From assembly GCA_015499995.1 (NCBI GenBank), contig JADNRV010000109.1, positions 62,001 to 126,000 of the forward strand: a stretch of 64,000 bases of DNA, written 5' to 3'. Position numbers and translations under genes: made by a program. A model generated the notes under the pieces. That model searched no databases. It saw nothing but the letters and a program-made list of their open reading frames with translations, and was not told the DNA's origin. Shown here one piece after another: positions 1-11,358 of this stretch (the first letter of the stretch is position 1; each line of letters begins with the position of its first letter). This DNA is from Flammula alnicola. Lineage: Eukaryota > Basidiomycota > Agaricomycetes > Agaricales > Strophariaceae.

Positions 1-28
1 AAGCTTGGATAGCTGGCTATTGTGATAC

Positions 29-1151
29 TCATAAAGGCGGGGCGCCACCTCGGAGAAAGCACCTGTGCAAGGGTGAGGATGTAGCCGCATGGTAAAAAAA
101 AACTAAACGCGTACGGGATGTGAAGCCGGATATCCGCTCGAACGCCTTGTTTTTCAACAGCTCGTCCAGAATAGGCTTGTTATCCGCCGTTTGCTTCAGA
201 ACCTTGGGGTGTTTTTGGCCTCCTCCGTGAGATATGCCCACTCTCATGGCCGGAAAGCATCCTCGGCGGTGTATGTTGTCACCCTTCTTGAGATCAAGCC
301 GGCCACGCGCCTCTTCAAGAGCTTCCGCAGCCTCACGGTGTACGTCCGCCCAAGTGGCGTCGTTCGCCGGCAGGCTAACGCCAACGCCGATGACGCGGCT
401 GCTCGAGTCGACGAATACCACACGGTGTCTAGGGCAGCTTGTCAGAAAGTTGCGGAAGAACGGCAGTTTTATCCACGTACTTGCCATTCCATGCCCTTAG
501 CTCGAACCCGTATCGCGAATGTGGCCCGACAAGCTCAGACAGCTCGAACGTTTTGGGCGGATCGTCTCTACGCTGCCCCACATAGCCGGTCGTTGCTATC
601 GAACTGCCGGCTGCGTCAAAGCTTGAGGGGATCTGAGACGTGCCCTGAGCGTGTTTACCGGTGAGTTTGTCGAAAGGCCGCGGCTCAGAGGTAAGCTTCT
701 GCTTTTTTTTGTGCTGCTTCGACTGTTGCTTATTCCTCTTTTTGCGCCTATCCGCCCTGCTTAGAGGCTCAGCAACCACCGGAGGGGGCGCCGGAGATGG
801 AGGGGATTCATAGACACCGGCGGCGGGGCTATGAGGAATGGACGCAGCGTTCGGGAAAGGAGAGAGGGGTCTTGAGTGGGCGGCATCCGGAGTTGGGGAC
901 CCAGAGCGTGACGACGCCGGAGAGGGCGTTAAGGAAGCTAGCGGGGAATCAAAGGGGTCGCCTGGGCTGCGCCCCCAGATTTCGAACAGGTTATCCACGA
1001 GGCTAAAGCGAGGGTTTGCTGGGTATACGGCCGATACGGTCTCTTCTGGAAACAGTGTAATCAGTAAAGGTGGGGTGAGTGAGGAACGAGTTTTGATAAG
1101 ACGCCGGTAGACGGCATACACTGGCTGAGCTCGACGCAGTAGGCAGGCCAT
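29..1151 (-). pseudogene. TET/JBP-like dioxygenase-family gene remnant (N-terminal part)
   Basis: Two overlapping minus-strand frames (429-1151, then 29-487) together read like the N-terminal half of a large basidiomycete family that I recall as the TET/JBP-like 2-oxoglutarate oxygenases expanded in mushrooms alongside KDZ transposons. Recognisable blocks are a Pro/Ser-rich N-terminus, a Lys-rich stretch, then WNGK, a VDSSSRVIGVG-like strand, HREAAEALEEAR and HRRGCFPAMRVGISHGGGQK. The frames must shift by one base between 429 and 487, so the gene is broken. The iron-binding H-x-D part expected downstream is absent: after ISGF the reading diverges and stops near position 29. Family assignment is from memory of conserved blocks; no active-site residue is visible. 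Confidence 0.45.
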
Positions 1152-1739
1152 AGATCATGCCTATTCCCTGCAGGGTATCTGCTAGATCCTGAATCCAGGC
1201 TGCCATGCCGGCTGGTCCATCCACATCGAAGATCGAAGCGCCAGGCATATTCCTGCCAGGTATCTGCGAGGCGCATACGACTTCGGCCATATATGTCCTA
1301 ACAGCCAGGGAAAGAAGATAGGCGAGCCGTACTTCTCACCTGCGGAAGGCAGCATGTTGCCCAAAAAGTCGAAGGGGCAGCAGGCTGGGAGGGCAATACA
1401 GCAGACGCCAGTCGCGAAGCAACCGACGCTGGCAATGTTGAATACAATAGGAGCGAAGCTCCTATTGCCGTGGTCCGAAATTTGAGCTTGATTTGAAGGT
1501 ACGTAGACAAAGGCAATCGGTTGAGTTGAGGCCTGTTGATCTCAGTCACCTGATAATCAACGCGGTCATATGCTCACGCGACCAAAAGTCCGCACGTGGT
1601 ACGTCCGCGTCATTGATCGTAGAGAGAGCGACCTCTTGTATTTATTTCGTCCCGTATTTTGAGGTCGGCAATAATTAGCATTGGGACGTTGGAGATCGTC
1701 TTCGTACTCGGTGCAGTGAGTGGTTTGGGTCAAAGCGCG

Positions 1740-2530
1740 TCCTTGACGCGAAGCACCAAGGAGTGAAGTAAAGAAATACAAAGAATGGGACACGACGATC
1801 CCAGAAAATAAGCAAAAATCACTTCCTGGGCGTCAAGCACCGAGGAGTTGAAAGGACGAATAATTTCAGTGGGTTACGGCGTGCCCCAACGATTGCGAGG
1901 AATGAAGATAACTACAAAAAACATTAGACGAAATATGAGACACAGAAAATGTGCATGAAAACGCTTCCTCGGCGTCAAGCACCAAGGAGCTGAAAGAACA
2001 AGATTGTAAGGAATGAAGATAGCTACAAAAAAATCAGGGAAGCCGCAAGGAGCAGATTAACACAATGCATAGAGTGGGGTACGACGTGCCCCAGAGAGCG
2101 AGCACGAAAAATGTCCTCGGCGTTAAGCACCAAGGGGCTGAAAGGACGAACCCATTCAGTGGGATACGACGCGTCCCAAAGGTGATGAGCAATGAAATAC
2201 GAGACAAAGAAAATGAGCACGAAAAATGCTTCCTCAGCGTCAAGCACTAAGGAGCAGAAAGAGAGAGTACATAAAGCGGGATACGGCGTGCCCCAGAGAG
2301 AGTGAGCACAAAAATGCGTCCTCGGCGTCAAGCACCAAGGAGCTGACAGGATAAAACACTGTAAGGGGTGAAGATAGCTGCCAAAAGAAATGAGACGAAA
2401 ACGGGAAACAGCAAGGAGCTGAAAGGATGAATGCGTTCAGTGGGTTACAACGTATCCCAACGGTTGTGAGGAATGAAGATAGAGACGAAAAACGTTGGAT
2501 GAAATATGAGACACAGAAAATTGTCAAGGA
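1740..2530. repeat. Tandem and interspersed repeat cluster A
   Basis: At least seven diverged copies of a unit that contains the block TCAAGCACCAAGGAGCTGAA and, about 30 bases further on, GGGATACGACGTGCCCCA, usually followed by GAGAGTGAGCACGAAAA or by GAGGAATGAAGATAG. Unit starts are near 1741, 1826, 1966, 2112, 2228, 2318 and 2410. Units are 80-140 bp and not of constant length, so this is a degenerate repeat array and not CRISPR. Short ORFs on both strands here are chance readings of the repeat. Confidence 0.8.
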
Positions 2531-4436
2531 CGTGTAGTTTAGAGATTCGAATAGAACTCCATGTCGTAGTTACTTATTTAATAGCCGTTTGATTAATCCC
2601 AATCGCCTTTGACAGTCTCACTGACTTCGAATACTTAAGGGACGCCCGTATATGTAGCAATATACGATTTATTAACGATTATCCAACCGTTGAATCCTTT
2701 GAAATCTCCCAAGGAAGTCTGACTGTCTTAAGTATTTACTTTAAGAGGTCACACATGAGTAATATGGGGAAAAATGACGATGAGATAGGATGTAGTCTAC
2801 TACAATTCAGAGCTGTATTCATACCCGAGAATGTCAGGTTATCTACTGCGTGCGTATAACGTACTGATATCCTACGATTTGCCTTCAAATTCCATTGACT
2901 CGAGCTTACTGTGGTTATGAGTACTCACGGGCGGATATTTCCGTGATCCATCACTTAGGTGCCTATCTTTGCTTTCGAAGTCTCAAAGTTCCGGAGATTA
3001 AATAAAAGAGTACATACAATGTACTAGCAGACTAGCAGTACTTAATTCATAACACGTGGACTGTGCTTGACGAGATCGCCGCGATCAGCGCTGGAAGGAG
3101 CATGGAAAAATAAGTGAGTCTGAGAGATGCGAGTATTGGACGACTTACGGGACTTCAGTAAACTCCTCGGTGCGCTGACCATGTGAATGTATGATTCGGA
3201 GCTTCACTAGGTCGTAACCCTGTAAATCCCGGTCAGCGTTTAAATGAAATTACATGTGGGAGTACGTACCCATTGAGGGGATTTTGAATATGAAACTACG
3301 AAACCCAGTCGGGTTTCTTCCAATGCTGCATCGAAAAAAGACAAAATGGTACCTGCCTGTCATTCAAGTCAACGAGTGTCGGAGGAGTGGTACGAGCACT
3401 CACGGGATGACGTTCCATGACGTTCAAGATGGGCGAGTCTTGATAATTTTGGCCTCGTATTTATATCCAAAGCATAAAGATCCGGGAACCAATCATTGGC
3501 TGTCCGCAGCACAGGTATGCAGTTGAAAGGGGGGATTTCTTACGCGAGAAAGCTTGCACGTTGAGCGGTTTAACCCTTCCATGCAGGGAGGCAGAGACGG
3601 CGATGTCCAGGATTACATCACAACGCAGGATTCCAACGTTATCTAGCCGAGCTCTGGGAGGCTATATGGCGTTGACCCTTTCTTGGAACAGTAACCGTTC
3701 AAATTTGTCCTCGACACGAGGCAGCTTGGTGTCGCCACAGGGTAAGACAACCCCCGGCCACTGCATGTTCGAATAAAAAAGGATAATGTCGGGCGAGTTG
3801 ATCGGGTTAATCATTGGCGATATATACGAGACGACGCATAAAACTATATACAATTTGACGCGAGCTAAAACAAAACGAAGGGCTCACGACACAAGACGCG
3901 TGGTGTACGAATGTACAGACAAGAGTAGCGTGTCGAGGTTGGAACAAAAAAGTTTAAGCCGGCGCAGACAACTGCGGCGGCGATAATCACGACAAGTACT
4001 CCCAGGCCAAGGGCTTCATGTGACGCCACGTACTTACGAGAGAGGACTTCGCTTGTACGCCGTGTTCTTTCTGTCCAAGAGTGAAATTAAGCTCGCTCAG
4101 GACTTGTGATTTCCTGATAACGCCAGAACCTGAATGGAAATTCACAGTCGACTACAAAAATATGGTCAATAAGTAATAAAAATAACCCCAAAACGGGGAG
4201 AGGCTTACTGAATTACCGGTACTACCAGCACCCCAAACACCTCGCTCAATAGCATGCTGCTGTTGAATGCTGAAGAGTTCTTTACCTGTTGGTGAACCTG
4301 TATGCCAGGCAAGAGCATTTCCTCCATTTTACCGCAAGTGCTTTCATCAACATGAGGATATGTCTCGAGATATAGAAAACGCGTGATGCACAAGATAAAA
4401 TTCCATCGGGTCATCTACAAGTCGAACGTGCAGTAA
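2531..4436. other. Stretch without a supported gene
   Basis: AT-rich sequence up to about 3060, then mixed composition. A 90-codon frame at 3254-3526 and a 71-codon frame at 3561-3776 are open but show no family resemblance, no intron structure and no compositional signal of coding. The last 230 bases (4205-4414, minus strand) hold a 69-codon open frame that could be 3' exons of the adjacent coiled-coil gene through a GTAAAT...TTGTAG intron, but the reading frame is not conserved enough to claim it. Confidence 0.4.
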
Positions 4437-5125
4437 TTATTTACGGACTCCGGAGCCTGCCAACTTCGCCAACTCATCCTTCCACCCTTGCAACTTACCC
4501 TCGTTCATCTGCAACTCTTCGTATGCCCTTCCCTGGGTCTTATACAGCGATTGGCGCTCCAAGCTGAGGTTGGTGATGTACGCCTGCAGACTAGCCACTC
4601 GAGAAGTCACCGAGTCGACGAGGCGTGCTTGTTTCCTCATCTCCTCCCTGGAGATACAGATGCTTTCGAGAACACCGGCGATGTTTTCTTCGGTGGCTGT
4701 GATCGTTGATATTAAGTTCTACGACTCGTCTAACAGAAAGGCACTCACCATCGCTGCAATCCATAGCCAGGCCCTCATTGATGTTTGCTGAGATACGGCT
4801 CTGTCCTTGGTTTGCCTGTCGAAGGCAAACTACGACCTGGGCCCTGTTCTGGGCGATCTCATTGGAGACGCCGCTAATGAGTCCTGAGACGTTGTCGATG
4901 GTACTCTGAGCATTTGCGCTTAGTTCCTCCGCGATTGAGATTTTTTCGATGATTCGTTCGCATGCGTATATTTCAAGAGACGCTCGGTAGAAGAGGGATT
5001 GGGTGATAAGCGCGAGGTTGGCCTCTCTATATCTGGTTTTTTGAAAGACACAAAACGTACCCGGAAATTGGCGCATGTACTCTTACACGTTCCAATAAAC
5101 TATCGATGTTTTCACAGACTGTCAT
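4437..5125 (-). CDS. Uncharacterised coiled-coil protein
   Basis: Not recognised as a named family. The product is almost entirely helical: heptad-like runs such as RIIEKISIAEELSANAQ and SLERQSLYKTQGRAYEE indicate long coiled coils, and there is no signal peptide or membrane segment. A clear 52-bp GT-AG intron lies at 4697-4748 and joins GAT-G to CC-ACC in frame. Two starts are possible. ATG at 5076 needs no further intron. ATG at 5125 gives a better N-terminus but needs a 28-bp intron (5033-5060), shorter than usual in fungi. The stop is at 4437-4439; an alternative acceptor after it could extend the protein. The gene sits between two clusters of the same interspersed repeat. Confidence 0.5.
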
Positions 5126-5309
5126 TTAGAGTATATTTTGTCCCGCACCGCCTACAACAGCAAGTGACTCCATCGGAGAACTAGGCATTTGGCATCACTA
5201 TCCGAAATCCGCCTCGCATTCGTGGCAAATGTTACGCCTAAAATTGTCGAAACAGGAAACCGAAGCAATCACAGCAAGCCACGTTTCAAGCATGGGTGCG
5301 TCTAAAGTC

Positions 5310-5440
5310 AGTGACACCATCTGTCAGGCACCAAGGAGCCGACCAGGAGAATACACAAAGTGGGATACGACGTGCACCAGAGAGTGGGTACGAAAACGCG
5401 TTCTCAGCCTCAAGCACCAACCCAAAAGTGGGATATTTTA
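5310..5440. repeat. Interspersed repeat copies, cluster B
   Basis: Two copies of the unit seen at 1740-2530, beginning at about 5325 (GTCAGGCACCAAGGAGCC) and 5405 (CTCAAGCACCAA), with the GGGATACGACGTGCACCAGA block between them. Confidence 0.75.
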
Positions 5441-5789
5441 TTAGTATGTCGTACCGACCTCGCAGCGAGAGATGTACGTTAGAAATACCCTCCTGGCTCA
5501 TCACTCCCTGATCTCGATTCAACGTATTCATGACTGTAGTTGTATGTGAGTGAAATTACCATGGTTATCCGTAACTTGCAATCCAATGCTCGCCTGGGGC
5601 TAGTAGTCAAGGTAAGCCATTCATCCATCAAATTCACAAACGGCCGCATTGGAATCTGAAAAACAAAAGCGTCAGCCATCATCTTACACTCAGGTCGAAG
5701 TCAAACGTACCTATTTCGCGGCCATGACAATCACCAAAGCCAAAATCTCTCTCATCAGACAGGGAACTGAGAAGGTGTGGAGAAACGAG

Positions 5790-6250
5790 AAACGTCAAAT
5801 TCAAGCACCAAGGAGGTGAAAGGACGAATTTATTCGGTGGGATACGACGCGCCCCAACGACTGAGAGGAATGACAATAGAAATGAAAACAATTAAACTAA
5901 CCATTGCATGAGAATGCGTCCTTGACGCCAGACACCAAGGGGCAGATGAAACAATACATACTTCCATGGTTACGATGGCCTTCAAACCATATTTGAGCCT
6001 GGAGGTATGAGCGCGACTTTTTCTCATTTAAATATTTTTGATCTAACATATAACGCGTCCTCGGCCTTAAGCAGCAAGGGGCAGGCAAGGAAAATGCATA
6101 AAATGGGATATGAAGTACCCAGAAAGTGCGAATGACAATGCGTCCTCGGCGTCAGGCACCAAGGAGTAGAAAGGGAGAGTACATATGGGATACGACGTGC
6201 CCCAGAGAGTGGGCACGAAAACGCGTGCTCGACGTCAAGCGCCGAAAAGC
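5790..6250. repeat. Interspersed repeat copies, cluster C
   Basis: Further copies of the same unit at about 5796, 5915, 6060, 6140 and 6215, recognisable by CAAGCACCAAGGAGGTGAAA or diverged forms and by GGGATACGACGTGCCCCAGA. The spacing is irregular and some copies are truncated. Confidence 0.75.
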
Positions 6251-6479
6251 TGCCAGTATGACGTTCTACTTTGCAGTTAAATAGCGGGTCCAGATATAAA
6301 TAAATGCTCAGATATAAAATGCCGGTCGTAGAACGTCAACTCGTGTAGAAATGGTGAGGTAAATGATAAGAGATGACGAACCCATCAACTCGTTAGCATC
6401 TCCAGATTGCGTTTAAGGTCTCCAAGACGAAGGAGACAACCCGATGACATACAAGGAATGCCACAGGAATAGTAGCATA

Positions 6480-6690
6480 TAAATTTGTCCTCGACGCGTA
6501 GCCCGACGATAAAAATTAATAGAGTGGGGTACGACGATCCCCAGAGAGTGAGCACTAAAAAGCGTCCTCGGCGTCAAGCACCGAAGAGCTGTTGAGGCCG
6601 TTTCAACCTAGAATGGGGTACGACCTTCCACAGAAAGTGAGCTCTAGAAAGCGTCTTCGGCGTCAAGCACCGAAGAGCTGGCTTGAGGAT
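6480..6690. repeat. Interspersed repeat copies, cluster D
   Basis: Three copies of the unit near 6485, 6560 and 6650, with GGGGTACGACGATCCCCAGA and GCGTCAAGCACCGAAGAGCT as the conserved blocks. Confidence 0.7.
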
Positions 6691-6923
6691 GTTGCAACCC
6701 AGAATCGAGACTCGAGAGCAAAGTAAGTGCCAAGGGCAGTTTTGATGAGGCAGACCGGATGACAAAATCCAAACACGTGACCGTTTTGCATTTTGATCTT
6801 GGTTCGCACTTCTCCACTATCTCTACCCACTTCGTCTACCTTCTCCGCCGTCTTCTCTTGCCTCAAGAACTCACTCATAGCGCTCTGAGCTTCGCTTGCA
6901 GCGTCTACTCGTTCAAAACACAC
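6663..6923 (-). other. Possible gene fragment, helical
   Basis: An open frame whose first 45 residues have a protein-like, charged helical composition (FERVDAASEAQSAMSEFL, then a Lys/Glu-rich run). The remaining part overlaps the interspersed repeat and looks random. It may be a broken exon; no family is recognisable. Confidence 0.2.
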
Positions 6924-7340
6924 CCATTAGGCCTCTCAAACCGGTAGCGTCCTTTGCTTCGCGACGGGCGACTGCTCCTCAACATCTCAACTGAAAATCG
7001 CCTTGGGACCTCATTTACGTGGGCTTCTCGTGCTATTCGCGCTTCACTGGTACATACATCCTCTACTCACCTGCTTCTTTTCTGATTTTCGACACAGGTC
7101 TCTGAAACCTTCTTCACGCCCCCTCGTTCTCCTTTTTCTGCAGTTCAACGTCTCTCCAGGCCAGTGATGCATGATAACGCGCTGATGTATCCATCTCATA
7201 TCCTATTTAGCTATCCCACTTCCCTTAAGCTTCCCATTGTCGTGGTTTTTCATTGGTTTTCTTGAAATTTCTCACCCGGTATGTTGACTTTGGAATTTCT
7301 CTTCGCCTCATACTAAGCGTCTTTCTCTGAAGATTCCAAC

Positions 7341-10181
7341 ATGTCGACCAACCCAGGAGACGATTCGGAACAACAAGCCGCCAAATACCTTCCCAGAATC
7401 ATCAAACGACAAGCCCTCTGGTCTGCAAACACGGGGCTCGTCACTAGTCCCAATTCGTCGCGCTTTCCTCCCGAAGCACCCCAGGATCGGGATGGACAGG
7501 TCGATTACAGCCGCCCTCGCCTTCTCGAGGACGCCCACATATACAAGGCGTTCTACCCGAGGATGCCCCTCAACCGCGGCGAAATCTTTGGCCGCCTCGA
7601 CGTCTCTGCCCGGACCCTTGGCTCCAAAGTCGTGGAGCATTCGGAAGGCCGAGGCCGCAATCTTGACCTTAAATTTGGACTGGAGCAGGGTTTCCAGGAT
7701 GATTGGTATCGGCTGGAGTCCATTCTCCTCAACATAACCTTCTACCTGTGGCAGCATCTGAAACACAGGAACGTGCTCCCCGAAATCGACCTTCCAACCT
7801 TCCCCAACCAATGTGGCTACCGTAACGTCCATCGCTCTCGCCAAATTGCCGTACGTTGTGCCCTCCGAGCTCAAGAAGCGTTTACGATGCTGGGCGCGCT
7901 CCTCACCTTCATCTTGACCTTGGGGTTGGGCGTCTACGAACACAACTGCTTCGAAGATGCGTTCGGGAAGCTGCTCAAACGTTCCCAAGGGCAAGTTACG
8001 CGACCCTGGCTGACTCTGCTCAAGGAGTCGTATATTTGCAATCTGTCCTTTGGCCTACGGGCTGGAGCCATTATCGACCCGTACCGCTTTAACTGGGGCA
8101 ACTTTGTCCCTAAGTTTGTTGCGGCGGGGATTCCTCTCTGGTTTGTGTGGGGCGACGACGAGAGGCAGATTGATGTACATCAAATACCAGACGGCCCCTT
8201 CAAGAAGAATCTATACCCCCCTTTTGAAGTCATTGCCCGGGCGGAGGCCAGGGCGAGTTTGCCAGCACTAGTCCCGCCGTACGCACCAGCAACGATTCTT
8301 CCATCCCATTGGGAGCGCCGTGGAGTTGGGCCGGAGAATGTTCACCAGCCGGAGAATGTGGAGTTAGAGACGGGCTGGCTCGAGACCGATTCCCCCGCCG
8401 ACACAGCCAACTTTTTTGAGGCTGATACCCACATCGACGCACCTGCAGTTCCAGAAATGGAAATTGGCCAGCCTGAAGCACTTTCTCTGCAAAAACACGG
8501 AGAGCACTACGAAGATTTTTTTACCCGTGTGAATGGGAACCGGGCTCGCACGATAGCGAACGATAGCCCACGAGAGAAGCAGAGTCGAGAGGCAATGGAA
8601 CGGGATGCGGACCGCCAGGTATATTCGCCCAAAACGCAGGTCTTTCTTTGGCGGGAGGAGCAAGGCTTCTGGCGTCGAGAACGCCTTACCAAGGGCGAAG
8701 TTCCTGCGCACTGGGACGACTTTACGCCGAATCAGCGCCGTTACATCGGCCACCTCAAGCAGTGGGATCTCTGTCCGATGTACCCTCGTTTCCCAGATGG
8801 GGTTGAGCGCCCTGAGCTCCTTCCTGCTCCTCAGTTCATAGACGATGACGATGACGACGACGACGACGACGATGGCTTTGGCGTTCCCGGAAGCCGGCCT
8901 TCCTTGAACGATATAACGTCCCTTGTCAAGCCTGATGAAGCCGGCCAGTATAACGCAGTGAGGGATGTTCAGAAGTTGCTGGAAGATGGGGAGTTTGAAG
9001 GCCAGGATGAGCCACCGGTGTATCCCACCGACTTTGCCGTTTTCCTCGATTTCATTCTCAACCGCTACGGCTACTCCGCCGACCGTCACAGGCGCAATGA
9101 TCCGTCTCTCCACTCCACTGAAGCAGGACTGACGCCGACTCATGTGCTCAATGGACTCGGCCATTCGGACATCCCCCTCCCGCCAGAGTGGCAGAATCCG
9201 GTTATCGACTTTTATAAAACCCTGGTCAACACCCGCCTCAGGCTTTCACGATTTCCGTCGCGTTGGGACATCAGCCCCTCCTCCATGGACGCCGTCAGGT
9301 TGGAGAAGGAGGGCTACATCCTCACGAGGTACCAAGGGCCACACGGCGCCCTCCCTGTCTATGTCATTCGTTATTCCCAAAGCGAGCGTGGCGACTGGGC
9401 TGTAACCGTGCAAGACCCAACCATCGTCCTTCTCATTTTTAGAAACGCAGGCGATTGGCATGGGCTGGATGGCCTCGTCCGATTTCTTCTGAAGAAGCGT
9501 GTGCCTTTTCAAATGCCGCACCGCATTCATCGCGACAAGAGTGGGCGTCCTGCACGCCATACGCCAACCTATGGCCTCGGAGGTCGAGGTTTCGCTTGGG
9601 TTGCTCAGGGCCTGGATTATGAGGAGTACGAGATGCGACGGAATGCTTTGTTCGGGTCCTCGCTAGGCCGGGCATTCCGCCTAATGGGAGGCATCGTGGG
9701 TCGATTGGCTGAGGAACATGTCTCTGAAGAGGCAGTGCTGCAAGGGCCGCACTTTTTCAACAAGGTTATCGTGGAGCTCGCAAACGACTACGTGCTGGCC
9801 GAAGACGACGTTAGCGTGGGCTATCAAGATATTGTTTCGGGCGTTTATCACGTCGACGTTACCAAGGGTGGGGCCACCATTGGCGTAAGTTCTTGGTGGC
9901 CTAGGTTGAAGAGATGGGAAGGTTGCGGCTACGACCTGGGGCAATGGCTGCCTGACGCGGAGCAATTTTACCAGACCCGACTGCAGAAGATTCGTGTCAA
10001 TCCTGGGGAAGAGGGTCCGCTGACGAGTGGCAAGTGGAAAGCGAAACTCCGATTTTATGGATCGAAGACAAAAGCCATCATGGAACCCGGCAGAGACGTG
10101 GCAGCGTCATTTATCGAACATTTCTTTGAAGCGCAGAGGAGTGCCGCCTCTCGACCGTCCAAGAGGCCGCGCCATCAGTGA
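7341..10181 (+). CDS. Large single-exon Agaricomycete orphan protein, 946 residues
   Basis: One uninterrupted frame with strong GC-rich codon use. I do not know its function. It resembles in general style the intron-poor hypothetical proteins that many mushrooms carry in multiple copies, with Trp-rich blocks such as AAGIPLWFVWGDDERQ near residue 270. A run of eleven or so Asp residues lies near residues 500-511 (8836-8875), encoded by mixed GAC/GAT. The C-terminus ends in a basic RPSKRPRHQ tail that could be a nuclear localisation signal. A hydrophobic segment near residues 180-200 (LGALLTFILTLGLGVY) could be one membrane helix or a buried core helix. The start follows a pyrimidine-rich leader typical of fungal promoters. 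A 228-codon antisense frame at 7308-7994 is a shadow of its codon use. Confidence 0.85.
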   Translation: MSTNPGDDSEQQAAKYLPRIIKRQALWSANTGLVTSPNSSRFPPEAPQDRDGQVDYSRPRLLEDAHIYKAFYPRMPLNRGEIFGRLDVSARTLGSKVVEHSEGRGRNLDLKFGLEQGFQDDWYRLESILLNITFYLWQHLKHRNVLPEIDLPTFPNQCGYRNVHRSRQIAVRCALRAQEAFTMLGALLTFILTLGLGVYEHNCFEDAFGKLLKRSQGQVTRPWLTLLKESYICNLSFGLRAGAIIDPYRFNWGNFVPKFVAAGIPLWFVWGDDERQIDVHQIPDGPFKKNLYPPFEVIARAEARASLPALVPPYAPATILPSHWERRGVGPENVHQPENVELETGWLETDSPADTANFFEADTHIDAPAVPEMEIGQPEALSLQKHGEHYEDFFTRVNGNRARTIANDSPREKQSREAMERDADRQVYSPKTQVFLWREEQGFWRRERLTKGEVPAHWDDFTPNQRRYIGHLKQWDLCPMYPRFPDGVERPELLPAPQFIDDDDDDDDDDDGFGVPGSRPSLNDITSLVKPDEAGQYNAVRDVQKLLEDGEFEGQDEPPVYPTDFAVFLDFILNRYGYSADRHRRNDPSLHSTEAGLTPTHVLNGLGHSDIPLPPEWQNPVIDFYKTLVNTRLRLSRFPSRWDISPSSMDAVRLEKEGYILTRYQGPHGALPVYVIRYSQSERGDWAVTVQDPTIVLLIFRNAGDWHGLDGLVRFLLKKRVPFQMPHRIHRDKSGRPARHTPTYGLGGRGFAWVAQGLDYEEYEMRRNALFGSSLGRAFRLMGGIVGRLAEEHVSEEAVLQGPHFFNKVIVELANDYVLAEDDVSVGYQDIVSGVYHVDVTKGGATIGVSSWWPRLKRWEGCGYDLGQWLPDAEQFYQTRLQKIRVNPGEEGPLTSGKWKAKLRFYGSKTKAIMEPGRDVAASFIEHFFEAQRSAASRPSKRPRHQ

Positions 10182-10956
10182 AGGTATGTGCCGAATTGGA
10201 ATTGTGCGGGACAAAGACTTACAGGTGTATTTAGGCATCCAAACATTCTCTTTGTTCATGATGATACCATCTCCTTGCCTTTGAATACGCCATTGCAGAC
10301 CGCCCTCGTCATGATGTTTTATATATATATATTGTAACATGTAATATAATGCTGCGCCCACTTTTAGCCGTGACGTAAATTCGCCCAACCCTTCTTTCTT
10401 TTCGTACCAGGCTCATGTGTATCGTCGTCATCGCTGTCGTGGATATTAGGATATTTCGGCTAAGCTCCGCCCCTCCTTTTTTTTGTCATATATATCAGAC
10501 CACCTTGTTTTATCTCGAGCGAGCGGCTACAAGAATGGGACAACTTGAGTAGCCTGCGAAGATGTAACTTGTCTTCCTGCAACCACCACCACCCGCTCGT
10601 GACTCTGCCTTCGTGCGATTCCACATATCAGCATGTCAGAAACCACGTTTGATTCCACTCACGAAGAGACAATGCAGCGCCGAAGACGGACATTGTCATT
10701 GCATAGGTGCCTACATATTACATCTTATCTACACATTGCGAATTTATTCCTGACTCGCAGGAAGTTCGTATCTGGCGTCATTTAGGTATTCCGGGGACAT
10801 AGATGTGCCGCGGTAGAGTCTTACGGTCAAAGGGGTTACGGTGCATGGAGAATGCAGAGATATACGGGCTGCCGCAGCGCGAGCAGCATCCCGCGGCGCC
10901 CTCTGTGCCCAACGTCAGCATGCAACGTTCCGCGGTGGTTGATCTGGCTTTGAAGG
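10182..10956. other. Intergenic region
   Basis: Starts as the 3' flank of the orphan gene, with a TATATATATATA run near 10320 and a pyrimidine-rich stretch near 10460-10490. Between 10630 and 10955 short open pieces with possible GT-AG introns occur, but no joined reading gives a convincing protein. Confidence 0.4.
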
Positions 10957-11358
10957 ATGAGCAGGATGTATGACTACGAAATTGAAGTGTTACTTACGTT
11001 TTCTCTTTTCAAAAGTGGCCAGAACCCCTCCCTATACAAGAACGGCCATCACCACTGGGATGCCCAGGAGGCGAGAGACGCACTAACAACCCAACAACCA
11101 CCGCCCGCGTACACCTTCGACCACTCTGCCCACACCTTCGACACCCTGCGACCTGTTCTCCCTGCGTTCGACGGGTCAGATTGCGACATGGGTGGTGCTT
11201 GGATCGGAACACTGGAAGATATGGGTTGGGATGATGTACCGTCATGTACGCATAAGTTTTATAACTACAACCAAAGCCTCGCTTACCTTTCGGACTCTAC
11301 AGCACGAAGTCGAACCGTGAAGAAGATATTGGAAGCACTGAGCAAGCGAGAAAGTTGA
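10957..11358 (+). CDS. Candidate small protein, unknown
   Basis: A 133-codon open frame. From residue 20 onward the composition is protein-like (Tyr/Phe/Pro-rich, then DMGWDD and a charged Arg/Lys C-terminus), but there is no recognised domain. It may be the last exon of a gene whose upstream exons lie at 10634-10955. The ATG chosen is simply the first in frame; the first 18 residues overlap what could be an intron (10972-11019), so the true start may differ. Confidence 0.3.
   Translation: MSRMYDYEIEVLLTFSLFKSGQNPSLYKNGHHHWDAQEARDALTTQQPPPAYTFDHSAHTFDTLRPVLPAFDGSDCDMGGAWIGTLEDMGWDDVPSCTHKFYNYNQSLAYLSDSTARSRTVKKILEALSKRES

Noticed and set aside
1740..2530. CRISPR-like array
   Set aside because: Repeat units and spacing are irregular, units are long and diverged, and the genome is fungal.
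5033..5060. 28-bp intron as firm evidence for the start at 5125
   Set aside because: Shorter than typical fungal introns; kept only as an alternative.
7308..7994. 228-codon minus-strand frame over the start of the 946-residue gene
   Set aside because: It is a codon-use shadow of the sense gene; no family blocks, and the sense reading is continuous far beyond it.
8364..9164. 266-codon minus-strand frame
   Set aside because: Antisense to the same gene, including a Val/Ile run that is only the complement of the Asp run.
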